DNA of 64,000 bases, from the NCBI GenBank assembly GCA_029582165.1, contig CM055882.1:22168867-22232866 (forward strand), in the 5' to 3' direction. Made by a program: the position numbers and the translations under genes. The notes beneath the pieces are model-generated. The model was not told where the DNA came from. It ran no database searches and worked only from the letters and a program-made list of their open reading frames with translations. Positions 1 through 11,065 of the stretch are shown here, piece after piece (within the stretch, counting starts at the first letter, position 1; each line of letters opens with the position of its first letter). This DNA comes from Portulaca oleracea (Eukaryota > Streptophyta > Magnoliopsida > Caryophyllales > Portulacaceae).

Positions 1-3000
1 AATTCCTTAAGCGCCGTCAAGCTAAGGTCGAGGAAGGATCCATGGGCGCGTATGCGTAGAGACACACATCAACGGCAAGCCTCTCAAGCATTGTTGGACA
101 CAGTGCGGATCTGATCTATATGGCTAAGGAGCTTCTTGATGAGGTGGGCCTCTCCTACACCAAAACCAAGGGTTTTGTCAAGGAGTAAATCTTTGAAAAA
201 CTCGATATATGGAGTTGCCAAGGACACACCCATTCACATTGGGCAATGGGAAGGTAAGTGATATCACTCGCTCCCTTAGATGACAAGAAGTTCTACTTGG
301 GAATTGATTTCTTTGTCAAGGCGAAGGCCTTCCCCATCCTTCGCCAACATTATGTGCATCATGGAGGAAAAACAACCGTGTATCGTCCGTGGGACGGACA
401 TTGATGAGGAAGGATGTTATCCGCCCTTGACTTTCTAAGGAGTGAAGAAGAAGGAGCCTACCTACTTAGCCACTCTTAAGATGGAAAGGGTAACAAAAGG
501 AAGCTCAGTACCCAAGGCCATCCAAGAGATACTGACGAGTTCAAGGACATCATGCGTAGAGTTGCCCGAAACTTCCCCGAAGGGAAATAGATCACGAGAT
601 CGAGTTGGGCGAGCCAAACCACCGCGTTTGCTCCTAGAATGGCACCACGAGTTGGAGGAACTAAGGAGACAACTCAAGGAATTGTTGGATGCAGTACATC
701 CGCCCTTCAAAATCTCCTTATGGTGCGCGGTCTATTCCAAAGAAGCACGATGGGTCACTTGGCTATGCATCGATTATAGAGCACTAAATAAGGTAACCAT
801 CAAGAATAAGTACCCATTCCTCGTATTGATGATTTGTTCGATCAACTTGGAGGAGCAAGGTATTTCACCAAACTTGATTTAAGGAGTGGGTACTACGGTT
901 CGCATAGCCGAAGGAGGCGAGCGAAGGCGGCATCGTGACCGCTATGGATCCTATGAGTTCCTAGTCATGCCGTTTGGGCTCACAAATGCTGACCACATTT
1001 TGTACCCTCATGAACAAGGTACTTGCTCCATTCCTTGATCACTTTGTGGTGGTTTATCTCGATGACATTGTCATATATAGCAAGACTATGGAAGATCATG
1101 TGGGGCATTTGAGGCAAGTGTTCAAGACACTTCGGGAGAATGAGCTCTATGTGAAGAAGGAGAAGTGTTCCTTTGCCCAAGAAGAAGTACCATTCTTGGG
1201 TCATATTGTGGGAAAAGGCAAGCTACGCATGGATCCGGGCAAGATCAAAGCGATCCTTGATTGGGAGCCACCAACCAAGGTCACTGAGCTAAGATCATTC
1301 CTTGGCTTGGTGAATTATTACCGGCGTTTCATCAAGGGATATTCCGATTGTGCTCCTCTCACCGACTTGCTCGAAGGGAAGAGGATGGGCTTGGAGCGAA
1401 GAATGTCGACAAGCCTTTGAAATTTTGAAGAAGGTCGCGGAAGAACTGTTCTAGCACTTCCGATCTTGGCAAGCCATTCGAGCTACACACCGATGCTTGA
1501 CTTCGCCATTGGCGGAGTATTAATCTGAGAGGGTCATCCCATCGCCTACGAGTCGGAAGCTCAATGACAGAAAGGCGGTATACGATGCAGGAGAAGGAGA
1601 TGACCGCGATGGTGCATTGCCTTGAACTTGGACATTACTTGCTCGGGAGTAAGTTCGTTATTAAGGCGAACAACGTTGCAACAAGCTACTTCCAAACCCA
1701 AAGAAACTAACTCCCAAGCAAGCTCGATGGCAAGACTTTTAGCGGAGTTTGATTATACAATGGATTATAAGCGGTCGTGCTAACTTGGTAGCGGATGCTC
1801 TAAGTCGCAAAGGAGAGCTTGCGACATTAGCCAACCTCAAAGCAACCTCGTGATCGAATCAAGAAGGATTGGAGCATGATTCCTTTGCGAAGACCATCTC
1901 CAACCTAATCGAGGATGGCAAGACAAGGAGATTAGGTTGAAGATGGGTTGATTCTCACTAAAGCGAGTCTATGTTCCTTCATATGGTGGCCTCAGAAGGG
2001 AAGTCTTAAAGGAATGTCACGACAGCAAGTGGGCAGGGCATCCAGGTACGCACCGAACACTAGCATTGGTAGGCGATTCCTACTATTGGCCTCAGTTGAA
2101 GAATGATGTTGAGGCATATGTCAGAACTTGTCTTGTATGCCAACAAGACAAGCTTGAGCAAGGGGTACCTGCGGGACTCCTCCATCCACTTCCCATTCCT
2201 GAGAGACCGTGGGAAAGCATTTCCATGGACTTCATCGTGGGGTTACCCACGAGTGAAGGATATAATTGGATCCTTGTGGTGGTGGACCGATACTCGAAGT
2301 ATGCCACCTTTATTCCTGCCCCCAAGGAATGCACTGCTGAGCAAGCTGCCCAACTCTTTTTCAAGCATGTTGTGAAGTATTGGGGCTTGCCTCGCTCGAT
2401 CGTGAGTGATCGAGACACTCGCTTTACGGGACGTTTTTGGACGGAGTTGTTCAAGCTCATGGGTTCCGAGCTTAACTTCTCCACCAGCTTTCATCCTCAA
2501 AGTGATGGACAAACCGAGAGGGTGAACGCACTTTTGGAGTTATACCTTCGGCATTTCGTGAGTGCCAACCAAAGGGATTGGGCAAAGTTGCTTGCGTGGC
2601 CCAATTCTCCTACAACTGCGGAAGAAGCGAGTCCACTGGCCAAAGTCCATTCGAGATTGTCACGGGACAACAACCATTGACACCAAGCACTATTGCTACG
2701 GCTATAAAGGTCCAAGCCCACCGCATTTGGTTGCAAGCATTGGAATGACCCGACTTGGGGTGGCGCGAGCTTACTTGGAAAAGGCTTAGAAGATGAATAA
2801 ATGGGATGATAAGAAGAGGCGCGAGGAATTTCAAGTTGGTGACCTCGTGCTTGTTAAGCTCTACAACCACGCGAGGTTAGAAGGCGACATCGGGGCCTAC
2901 TTGAAGATATCTGAAGGACCGTTTCCCATTATCAAAAGGTCGAACGCAGGCTTATAAGGTGGAGTTGCCTCCCAGGATCAAGTACCATCCTGTCTTCCAT

Positions 3001-3288
3001 GTAAGCTTACTTAAACCTTACCACGGAGACCAAGATGACCCAAGTAGAGGCATATCTCAACGGGCACCAATGGGTATCAAGGTCCAACATGATAAGCAAG
3101 CAGAGATGATTCTTGCCAACCGAGTGGTGCGCCAACCAGGTCTACCTCCGAGCAGAGAGTTACTTGTCAAGTGGAAGGGTCTTCCTAATAGCGAATCAAG
3201 CTGGGAGCCTATCCAAAACTTATGGCAATTCAAGAAGCAGATCCAAGCATATGAGGACTTGAAGGCAACGAGGACGTCGCCGGATTAG
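1..3288 (+). pseudogene. Broken gypsy Gag-Pol: PR, RT, RNase H, integrase, chromodomain
   Basis: The protease core LLDT at about 91-102 is followed by a one-base loss that breaks the D-T-G triad. RT is split: [18 protein letters not shown] lies near 760-820, and YLDDIVIYS, the catalytic YxDD box, near 1045-1082, in another reading phase. RNase H (1430-1860) is recognisable only in fragments. Integrase has an HHCC-type zinc finger (about 2017-2155, CxxC in TCLVCQQ) and a DDE core in 2066-2680: D in SMDFIVGLP, D in VSDRDTRF, E in HPQSDGQTER. The last piece (2959-3288) ends in a chromodomain, LLVKWKGLPNSESSWEP. At least four frame changes separate these pieces, so no full polyprotein can be made. 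Confidence 0.9.
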
Positions 3289-3299
3289 GTGGGGGAGAA

Positions 3300-3811
3300 T
3301 GTCACGGAATTTTCCGGAATCATCCGGAATGTCCCGGAATATTCTTGAAATATCCGAAATATTCCGTAACTTTCTTGAAGTCTCTAGAGTTCTCTAGACT
3401 ATTCTAGAATTCCCTAGAATTCCCTAGAGTTCTCTAGACTACTCATGAATGTCCTAGAATATTCTAGAGTATTCTACACATGTATAGATTATTGGATACT
3501 TGTATAGATGGTTCTAGAGGCACAATATGGACCGTTAGATCAAATCAATCTCCACCGTCCATTGAGGAGGTGGAAGTGTATAAATACCCCCTTGGGGTCT
3601 CATTTGTAATCATCCACCAATTGGAAGCAATACTCAAGAGCATTCTCCCAAACACACTCTTATCTCTCTTCTTATTCTTCAAAGCTTTCTTAGTCTCTTA
3701 TAGTCTAAGTTAAGCTTGTGAAAGGCTTACTAGCAAACTTCCAATATAAAATCGGGTTAAAGTTTGCTAGCGCCGCATGGGCGTTGTACAAATTAAAGTC
3801 ACCCCGTGACA
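3300..3811 (+). repeat. 3' LTR of the gypsy element
   Basis: The LTR starts TGTCACGG directly after the purine tract and ends CCGTGACA, a perfect 8-bp inverted terminal repeat, giving 512 bp. A TATA box (TATAAATA, 3579-3586) splits it into U3 and R-U5. The partner 5' LTR is outside the window. The end is inferred from the inverted termini only. Confidence 0.82.
3307..3474 (+). promoter_or_regulatory. Cluster of heat-shock-element-like pentamers in LTR U3
   Basis: HSF binds alternating nGAAn/nTTCn units. Two perfect three-unit sites are present: GAA-TT-TTC-CG-GAA at 3307-3319 and GAA-TA-TTC-TT-GAA at 3337-3349. A six-unit run at 3447-3474 has four perfect units (GAA, GAA, TTC, TTC) and two with one mismatch. 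Between them lie TTCTAGAA/GAATTC modules. The cluster ends about 105 bp upstream of the TATA box. Heat response is inference; the pattern could also be drift of a short CTAGAATTC-type repeat. Confidence 0.5.
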
Positions 3812-4667
3812 TTAGGCACAAGGGGCTTGACGCACACACCTGGCCATTGCATTTATGTCAAATTTTCCATGTCTTTTATTTTCATTAGTGACTACTTATC
3901 ATGAATTTTATTTTAAAATTTTAATTAACTTGAATTGAAGCTTTCTACTCTTATTTTTATCTTAATTAATCACCATTACATGCTATAAATTTTGGTTGAA
4001 ACATAACCAAAAGATATAAAAAATAACACTTTAGCAATTTATGGTAGTGTTTTTTCTTTGTAACTCTTTTTTTTTAAAAAAAAAGTTTTTCTGAAGTATT
4101 TATTTTTTTATTTCCTTTCTTAGTAGTTTTGGTTGAAAATAAAATGTAAAAATCACTGCATCTTAAAGTTTGGAAATAAATAACCTAACTTTTTAGAGCT
4201 AATAGACAAAGTCGTACAATTATTTTAATCCTTTTTTATTTTTAATTTCCTTTCTTGACGTTTTGGAGGAAAATAAAATATGTTGTATTATAAATCTAAA
4301 AAAGAAATTTCTAACATTATTTTCAAGCTATTAGATGAAATTATAACATTATCTTTTTGGTACATAAACAATCTATGGTTGTTAATTATTACAAACTTTT
4401 ACTTATGTTTTTTAGATTTTTAATCACCGAAAAACTAGCTTGAAAGGTGTAACTCCATTTTGACTATTTTTATTAATATGAACAATTTTCAAGTGGACTT
4501 AATCATGGGATATATTGTAAAATAAAGATCATTACATTGTAACCTGATAACCTTCATTAAGTATAATTTCATTAAATAGAATGTTGTTTACAACTTTAGA
4601 AGATTCTTTATTAAAACAAAGCTTTAGAAAATTATTGTTAGAAAACAATATTTAGGAATATTACTAA
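3812..4667. other. AT-rich intergenic DNA, nothing recognised
   Basis: No coding, terminal repeats or RNA genes were found. There are only poly-A/T tracts and short AT-rich repeats between the gypsy LTR and the first MITE. Confidence 0.6.
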
Positions 4668-5437
4668 GGGGGCGTTTGGTGTTTGACTTTTTAGATGACT
4701 TTTTGGAGAAAATGACTTTTTGAAGGGTTTTTGGCTGTTTGACTTGTCAATATGCTAATTTGGGTGTTTGGTAGGTTGGCGGATTCAACTAGCTTTTTAA
4801 CCCCATCTGTAAAAAGCTACTATGAGTAGCATTTTGTAAATAGCTGTTGGCTTTTTATATTTTAAATTACCATATTGACCAACTAATTCACAAAAATTAC
4901 AAAAATTGTCATCAAAATAATTTAGATTTAGTTCTTTTAATTGTTATCTTATCTCCTTGTTTATTTGCTTTTCCTATTAATTTGGAAAAGAGACTCATAT
5001 TGTCATTATGGTTTATGTTGACAATGTAGTTACTAATTGATTATATTTATACACCTATTGTTTAGAATAGTGTAATTTCTACAAATAAATTATAAAATAT
5101 ATACATTAAATTGTAAAAGTACGTCGGGATTAAAAAAACTAAAAATGAATATAAATCATAATGTTAAACCTAAACATGAATTACAATATGGACAAAAAAA
5201 CCTAAAAATGAAAATAAAAAATCATAATGCATGTTAAAAAACACTAAAAATAAAACCAATGGTACAATTAGAAATCAGGAGAAAAAGTCATCCTATAGAC
5301 ATCTAACTCTACCAAACACTCTTTTATACAAACAGGTAATGCAAACAGCTAACAAAATAGTCAAAAGTTAAACAGCTAACAAAACAGCCAACAGCTAAAA
5401 ACAGCCAACAACCAACAGTCGGGCACCAAACGCCCCC
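4668..5437. mobile_element. PIF/Harbinger (Tourist-like) non-autonomous element, 770 bp
   Basis: The termini are perfect 14-bp inverted repeats GGGGGCGTTTGGTG / CACCAAACGCCCCC, flanked by TAA at both ends (4665-4667 and 5438-5440). The 3-bp TAA duplication and the G(N)5GTT start are the hallmarks of PIF/Harbinger. Subterminal repeats follow: GACTTTTT motifs on the left and AACAGCTAACA/AACAGCCAACA motifs on the right. No transposase is present; the AT-rich core is non-coding. Confidence 0.85.
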
Positions 5438-5440
5438 TAA

Positions 5441-5787
5441 ATTACTGTAAATAAAAGTAGTTGATCTCATGCTTATACTATATTCTAATTTATTTAATTC
5501 CGTACACTCTCAAGCCCATGACACGTGAAGCTTGCATTCTATCGCTAGTTAATTTAAAAAATATTAAAAGTGAAAATTTTGATCAGATGAGGTCCTGCCC
5601 GCACTCAAAAAGTGACTCTACCATGGCCGGACCAGTCAGCGCATGCAGTCGAACCATGGAAGAGCTGCATGAGGATCGCGATCAGACTATGGTGGAGCCG
5701 CAACCAGATCGCGGCAATACCATAGAAAAGTTGTATCCCATGTGTAGCCCAACCAGCTTGGGCCTACGGATGAATTATTTTGAGGGT
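5441..5787. other. Intergenic stretch with an unrecognised open frame
   Basis: An open frame of 140 codons runs 5461-5883 on the + strand, but its last part is the hAT MITE that starts at 5796, and the peptide matches no family I know. The segment 5580-5760 is richer in G+C than its surroundings and could be a decayed exon. I do not call it a gene. Confidence 0.3.
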
Positions 5788-5795
5788 GTTTCATC

Positions 5796-5960
5796 CAAGG
5801 TTGTTAAATTCGGGATCCTAACTCGAACTATAGGGAAGTTAGGATCGGAAATTGGCCCATGTAGGATCGTGGATCGTGTGTAAATATTATAATCGTATCA
5901 AGGATTTTGGACCATAAAATCGTAGGATCGTTAATCAGGATCGGGATTTTAATAACTATG
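5796..5960. mobile_element. hAT-type MITE, 165 bp
   Basis: It is flanked by a perfect 8-bp duplication GTTTCATC (5788-5795 and 5961-5968), the size used by hAT transposases. The imperfect inverted ends are CAAGGTTGTTAAATTCGGGA on the left and CATAGTTATTAAAATCCCGA as the reverse complement of the right end. The interior consists of GGATCG-rich repeats. It is too short to encode protein. Confidence 0.75.
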
Positions 5961-5968
5961 GTTTCATC

Positions 5969-6939
5969 ATTATTTTGAATATCACATTAAACAAACTAAC
6001 CTTTTCTTCATCTTATGATCCACCACTTTCTCGCATTATGTCTCTAATTTGAATTTGAATTATCGTAAATAATTCAGTGAGAGAATTTGAGAAAATGAGA
6101 GAGAGGAGATAGTAAGTGATGAGAGAATAAAGGAGATCAGAGATAGCGAGTGAAATATGAGCATGGTAAAACCGTCAAAAGAGGGGGTTAATAAAAACTG
6201 GAGTAACAATGCCAAAAAAAGCCTACAACACGAAACTAAAATTGCTGCCCTATGCTACTTCCCCATATGCAGCTATGAACTAAAACGTCAACCTCAGTGT
6301 TGGAGAAGAAGTGCCCAACTACTAAGACATCTCTCGATTTAATCTTCCGTTTATTGGTTATTTTATATCGATTCTCTTGGGGGAAAGATCTATTGGAATA
6401 GGCTATTCTCGGACTGAGCTTGATATGGGCAAGGAACAACCAACATTCAAAGTTTACCGAGATTGTCCTTCAAATTAAAATTGCATTGGTTGGATACATT
6501 CAACTCTATAGGTAGCGTAAATTAAGTATCAAATACATTTCAAAGTTAAATGATATCTGTCTACAATGGACACAACGATAATGTAATATAATCCAAGCAC
6601 CTTAAACACACATAACTCGATGATGATAATATAATATAATATAATCTAGGCATGTCAACCACATACATTACTCATACCTCCAAAGAACAAGGGGAGCAAG
6701 TGGAGAGTTTGAGCAAGTCTTTGTAGCTTGGTAGTGCTTGATCAAATCCAATATCATACTAAACTAGCTAGCATACATATATACAAACGTGGGATACACG
6801 TGTGTTGCAGCGATTTGAGCAATTCAACACCCATCCCTCTATATCAACCAAAATCATTCCTAAGTGTGCAAAGTAATTAACACAATTTTGATTGCATACT
6901 AATATAGATTATCTTGTTATTATTTCGATCTCCTCAACC
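5969..6939 (+). promoter_or_regulatory. Upstream region of the glyoxalase-like gene
   Basis: This is non-coding DNA between the hAT MITE and the gene start. A TATA-like run CATATATAC lies at about 6774-6784, roughly 160 bp before the first ATG. A G-box core CACGTG at 6797-6802 lies just downstream of it, and related sequences (ATAATATAATATAAT) lie at 6600-6650. G-boxes are bound by bZIP/bHLH factors in plants; use here is inference. Confidence 0.35.
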
Positions 6940-9900
6940 ATGTTGGGTGTGGAAACAAGGATGAATGGGGAGAAGCAAAACCCGCTGAAGGTGATATCAT
7001 TGAATCACATATCACTTGTTTGCCGTTCCATGGATGAATCTATCAAGTTCTACCAGGATGTTCTTGGCTTTCAACTCGTTAGACGGCCTGGTTCTTTGAA
7101 ATTTGCTGGCGCATGGTAATTTTCCTTTCCACATTTTACATATATTTCCTTTTCCTCATTTTCACTTTTAACCCTTCTTTTACATGTGTTGAGTTATTGT
7201 TGGTTTTTTTATCTAGCTTCCATATTAGCGTTTTAACTATTATGGCCAATCGCTACATGGTCTACCGTAGTGTACTAACTTAGATATATCATTTGTATTA
7301 AATTTTTAAGAAAATTCATCAATATTTATTAAAAATTCATTACAAATTTATCAATATTTTCAAAATTTATCATATTTTTACAAAATTTATCACATAAAAA
7401 ATTGATATAATTTAATACATGCAATATATATAGATAAATACACCACGATGGACAATATATGCACCATTCAAACTTTGGCGTGATTTTAGGGATAGGACTT
7501 TGTTGGGTCCAATACGATGCTTGTGTGACCCCACCTTTGATTCTTAGCCCATGTGGTGGATCACTTTATCCTCATACAAAACCTAGTTGATTTGATGTTT
7601 ATCCTTGTAAATAAATAACAATAAATGGAAGAAATAGTAGTTGAAATAATTAACATTTTGTTGATCCAGTATCTGGCCGATTCAAACCAAGCCTAATCAA
7701 TAGCACTAGGCTTTCAATTTCACCATAGTTTTCTACAAAAATACTTAAGATTGTCAATTTAATATACTAAAACACCAACTCAAAGAGAAAAACAAATCCA
7801 ATATATCTTCAGTCACTTAAACTAAACCAAAATTTGTCAAATCAACTTTGAGCCTGAGTTTTAACCGAGGCCAACTTGAATGCCCATGGAGCTGTATTGG
7901 GCCCAATAAATTCCTATCCTACAACTATGATGTTACATTGTGGTAGATCACATGCATGTTCTAGGATCAATTATTTGGAGCAACAATTACTACTCTCATT
8001 TGTGAGATTAGAATGTGTTACACAGTAACTAGCCTATAAGCCTGGTAACAGTCGCGAATCTTGACATTTTAATTATTAAGGGTAACAAATATATTTTTAT
8101 TTTATATGATAAATATAAAACACATAATTTTTTATTTCAAATTATACTAATTTTATTAATTTTTTTTGAAGTTAACGGTGGCCATGGCCACCGTCACCCT
8201 TTTCAGTGAGCTAATTGACCCATTAGACTCTTCCTGAAATAGAGAACTCAATAGCTACTGTCATTTATAGTTTATTACGTTAGATTTGTTAAGAAGGAGA
8301 AACAGTCATATTTTACGCAATGTTCTTTTATGCGGTATTTTGTGGAATGGTGTGGTGAAGTGTGGTGGAATTGTGGTGGGGTGTGGTGGAATTGTGGTAG
8401 GTTATTGGTATGTGGGGTAGGTGAGGAGAGAGGATGTAAAAAGTAGAGGAGAAAAGTGAGGAGAGAGAAAAGTAATGATTTGCGGTAAATTGTGGTGGGT
8501 TGTGGCAAATTACGGTAGGATGTGGCACCGCAGTTTGCCAACCGCAGAAAAGAACAGGGCCTTAATTAGAAAACTAATTGGCTACAAAGATATTACGCTT
8601 GGGATTAACTTCATTCAAGCATTTCTTGATATGTTTATAGGCTATATGGTTATGGAATAGGAATACACTTCATTCAAGCAGCTGACCCAAAAAAGTTGCC
8701 CAAGAAGACTGAAATCGATTCAAGAGACCAGCACATTTCTTTTCAGGTATATATTTATTTATTATTTTTTTTCAATTGATCGATCCACTGCTGAATCGTA
8801 TAACATTTGGTGAAAGAAACAAGATGGTGATGGAATCAGCACCAAAATATATTTGCTGGTGTAGATAATGTAGTGTTATCGATTAATAACACGTCTCCAA
8901 AATTCCAAATTCGTATCATTTTTTTTTTTTTGGTTTTTTCAAATATTACCCCTTCTTCTTTTGTCGGAATAATCTCAAACTTATAGCTTACGGTTAATAC
9001 AAAATCCCAATCTTCTTTTCGTTTCTAAGAAACTTAACTACATTAATTTTGTCAAAGATCGAATCAAAACAATTACACTACTTATACTGAAAATAATGAA
9101 CATATATATTGAATGAAGATACTTTTTAGAAATCATACATTTAGCTAAATTGAACGTTCTTGCTACTTATAAATGATAAGAAATCAGTTTTATTTTAATT
9201 ATATTCTTTCATACATCAAGAATTATGCACAAAATATACACTATCTAACATAGTTGATATGATTAGAGTCCAATTTAGTACAATGATATACATCTTGACT
9301 CAAGATGGTTAATAACCATCTTACATTGACTATATTTCACATTTTTGTAACTTTTAATAATATTTTCTCTAATAATTATATATATATTTATCAAATATAA
9401 GAATATAATAGTTATTAGTTGGGTACAAAATATAAATAATAATCTCTTTTTATCAATCATAGTAGAAGACACACATTTTATGTATATTTTTATATTTATG
9501 AAAAAATATAAATAAATAATTATTTTTATATTGTTTATAAGTTATAATAACCTTCAAAGTAATGAAATATACCTTTATAATGATTTAACCATATTTACAT
9601 TCAACTTTATGAGTGATTTAGGTGACATGTAAGATGATTATTAACCATATTGCGTCAAAATATTTATCATTTTGCAATTTATATCAGGAGATGTAGCCAA
9701 TAAATATTATGCACAATAATTAATAAGGTGTTATTTCTACAAAAGTTGTTAGTTAAATACATGAAAAACATAAACTACAAACAAGTTAAAGAATTTCATA
9801 CACATCTTGATTGAAAATAGACATAAATGTTGTATTTATACTCACTGGTCGATCACTCTTTCGCTAGTTATATATTTATGTCTACAGACTAACTGATCTA

Positions 9901-11065
9901 ACAATTATTCAAGTATCTGGATCAAGTAAACTAGTAAGAAAGCATGATGGATTTGTCAAATTGTAGTAACGTGGCATAAAGCATTATCTACAAAAAAATT
10001 ACTCGGAGGTACCCCAAACCCCAATTTTTGGGGAAACTATTTTTCGATACTCCAACTTTTCAAAACTAATTTTGAGATACCCTTACTTTTTGGGTTAGTA
10101 ATTATTTGATGTTATTCCGGCCATTAATTTTATTAAGTGACCGAAACAACATCATTCTTTTTCTTCAAGAGTATTTGTTCAAGAAGGAAAGAACAAGGTC
10201 ATTTTAGTCACTTAATAAAATTAATTGCCGGAAAAAATATCAAATAATTACTAACCCAAAAAGTATGGGAATCTCAAAATTAGTTTTGAAAAGTCGGGGT
10301 ACCAGAAAAACATTTACCAAAAATTAGGGCACCGCAAAGTAATTTTTTTGATATATCTAGTATACATAGTTATCCGTAACCTTTAATTTGCGCGTTGTTA
10401 AGATGCAATATGGGTAAAGTTGTTGGTTGATTAGGAAAATGATAAAAGTATTGTGCAAGACATCTATTATGTGTCTTGTCATTGTAGAAAACATATATAT
10501 TTGTAAATTAAATTGGAAAAAAGTTATATGATTGACTTCTATAACTATAATAATATATATAAATTGTATAAAATCACACATTTATCTATATTTTTTAAAA
10601 TTTACAAAAAAACGTGTAAAATATGTCCAACGGATGGGGTTCATTCGTTAGGGTGTCAATTTTAATTGTTGGCGTAGCCAACACATTCCAAACTTCTTAT
10701 AATTGATAACTAATAGTATCTGTCAAAAAAATTGAGGTTAAAAAGGATAATAAGTATTGATTTTATAAGGGAAAAGACATTTAAGGAGTGTCTTGGGGCA
10801 AGACACTTATCATCACCCATTAATAATTATGAGTGGTGGAATGGCATGCATGCAGTGTGAAAGCATGGTGTTTGTGGAAAAGAAGTTAAAGGAGTTGGGG
10901 ATTAAATACATGCAGAATAGGGTAGAAGACCATGGGATCTACGTGGATCAACTATTCTTTCACGATCCAGACGGTTTTATGATAGAGGTCTGCGACTGCC
11001 AAAACATCCCTGTAATCCCCCTCGCCCTCTGTGACTGGGAAACCACTGCCGGAACAAACTCCTGA
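6940..11065 (+). CDS. VOC-family glyoxalase I-like protein, three exons, 163 aa
   Basis: Exon 1 is 6940-7115, exon 2 is 8641-8746, exon 3 is 10856-11065. All splice sites are GT..AG; intron 1 splits a Trp codon and intron 2 is in phase 0. The product resembles the short, single-domain plant glyoxalase I-like (GLYI4/GLYI7-type) proteins: NHISLVCRSMDESIKFY in exon 1, YGIGIH then KLPKKTEIDSRDQHISFQ in exon 2, and VDQLFFHDPDGFMIEVC in exon 3. Likely VOC metal-site residues are His23, Gln71, His90 and Glu138. The length fits the family. Canonical glyoxalase I joins methylglyoxal and glutathione; many plant homologues of this short type are not proven to do so, so the substrate is open. No signal peptide is evident, so it is probably cytosolic. 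The first ATG (6940) was chosen; ATG 6961 is an alternative seven codons in. The frame is intact, so it is probably functional. Confidence 0.88.
8175..8194. repeat. Perfect 20-bp palindrome in intron 1
   Basis: ACGGTGGCCATGGCCACCGT equals its own reverse complement and stands out as GC-rich in AT-rich intron DNA. No element border could be assigned to it. Confidence 0.7.
8316..8561. mobile_element. Tourist-like MITE in intron 1, 246 bp
   Basis: TTA flanks both ends (8313-8315, 8562-8564). The right end read inward is GGCCCTGTTCTTTTCTGCGG; the left end is CGCAATGTTCTTTTATGCGG. Both have the GTT at the PIF/Harbinger spacing, with the first left base changed. The interior is a GT-rich minisatellite of GTGGTGGAATT-type units (8340-8530). 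It ends only 79 bp before the exon 2 acceptor. Confidence 0.75.
9278..9675. mobile_element. Mutator-type MITE, copy 1, in intron 2
   Basis: This copy of about 396 bp is colinear with the one at 38621-39016. Its ends carry ATGATAtACATCTTGAC and the matching inverted sequence. The flanks share AATTTA; the nine bases TCCAATTTA (9269-9277) and TGCAATTTA (9673-9681) match at eight positions, which suggests an eroded 9-bp duplication with a blurred right border. It is non-coding. Confidence 0.68.
9991..10350. mobile_element. Foldback Mutator-type MITE in intron 2, 360 bp
   Basis: The left arm (9991 to about 10155) and right arm (about 10185-10350) are near-perfect reverse complements over about 160 bp, with only a short loop. 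The ends are CAAAAAAATTACT and AGTAATTTTTTTG. Flanking nonamers CATTATCTA (9982-9990) and ATATATCTA (10351-10359) agree at the last six positions, as expected of a worn 9-bp Mutator-type duplication. Because it lies in an intron, the transcript would form a long hairpin. Confidence 0.75.

Larger units (their letters stand above)
1..3811 (+). mobile_element. Ty3/gypsy chromodomain LTR retrotransposon, 3' part, decayed
   Basis: The 5' end lies outside the window. In order on the + strand are remnants of protease (about 70-190), reverse transcriptase, RNase H, integrase and a C-terminal chromodomain, then a purine-rich tract (GGTGGGGGAGAA, ending at 3299) and the 3' LTR. This is the Pol order PR-RT-RH-INT of Ty3/gypsy, and the chromodomain places it among the chromoviruses. 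No left flank is visible, so the target duplication cannot be tested; the five bases after the LTR are TTAGG. Frameshifts and stops throughout show that the copy is dead. Confidence 0.92.

Noticed and set aside
6892..6939. Start of the glyoxalase-like protein at 6892
   Set aside because: The codon at 6892 is TTG. The first in-frame ATG is 6940, and homologues start close to the NHIS strand.
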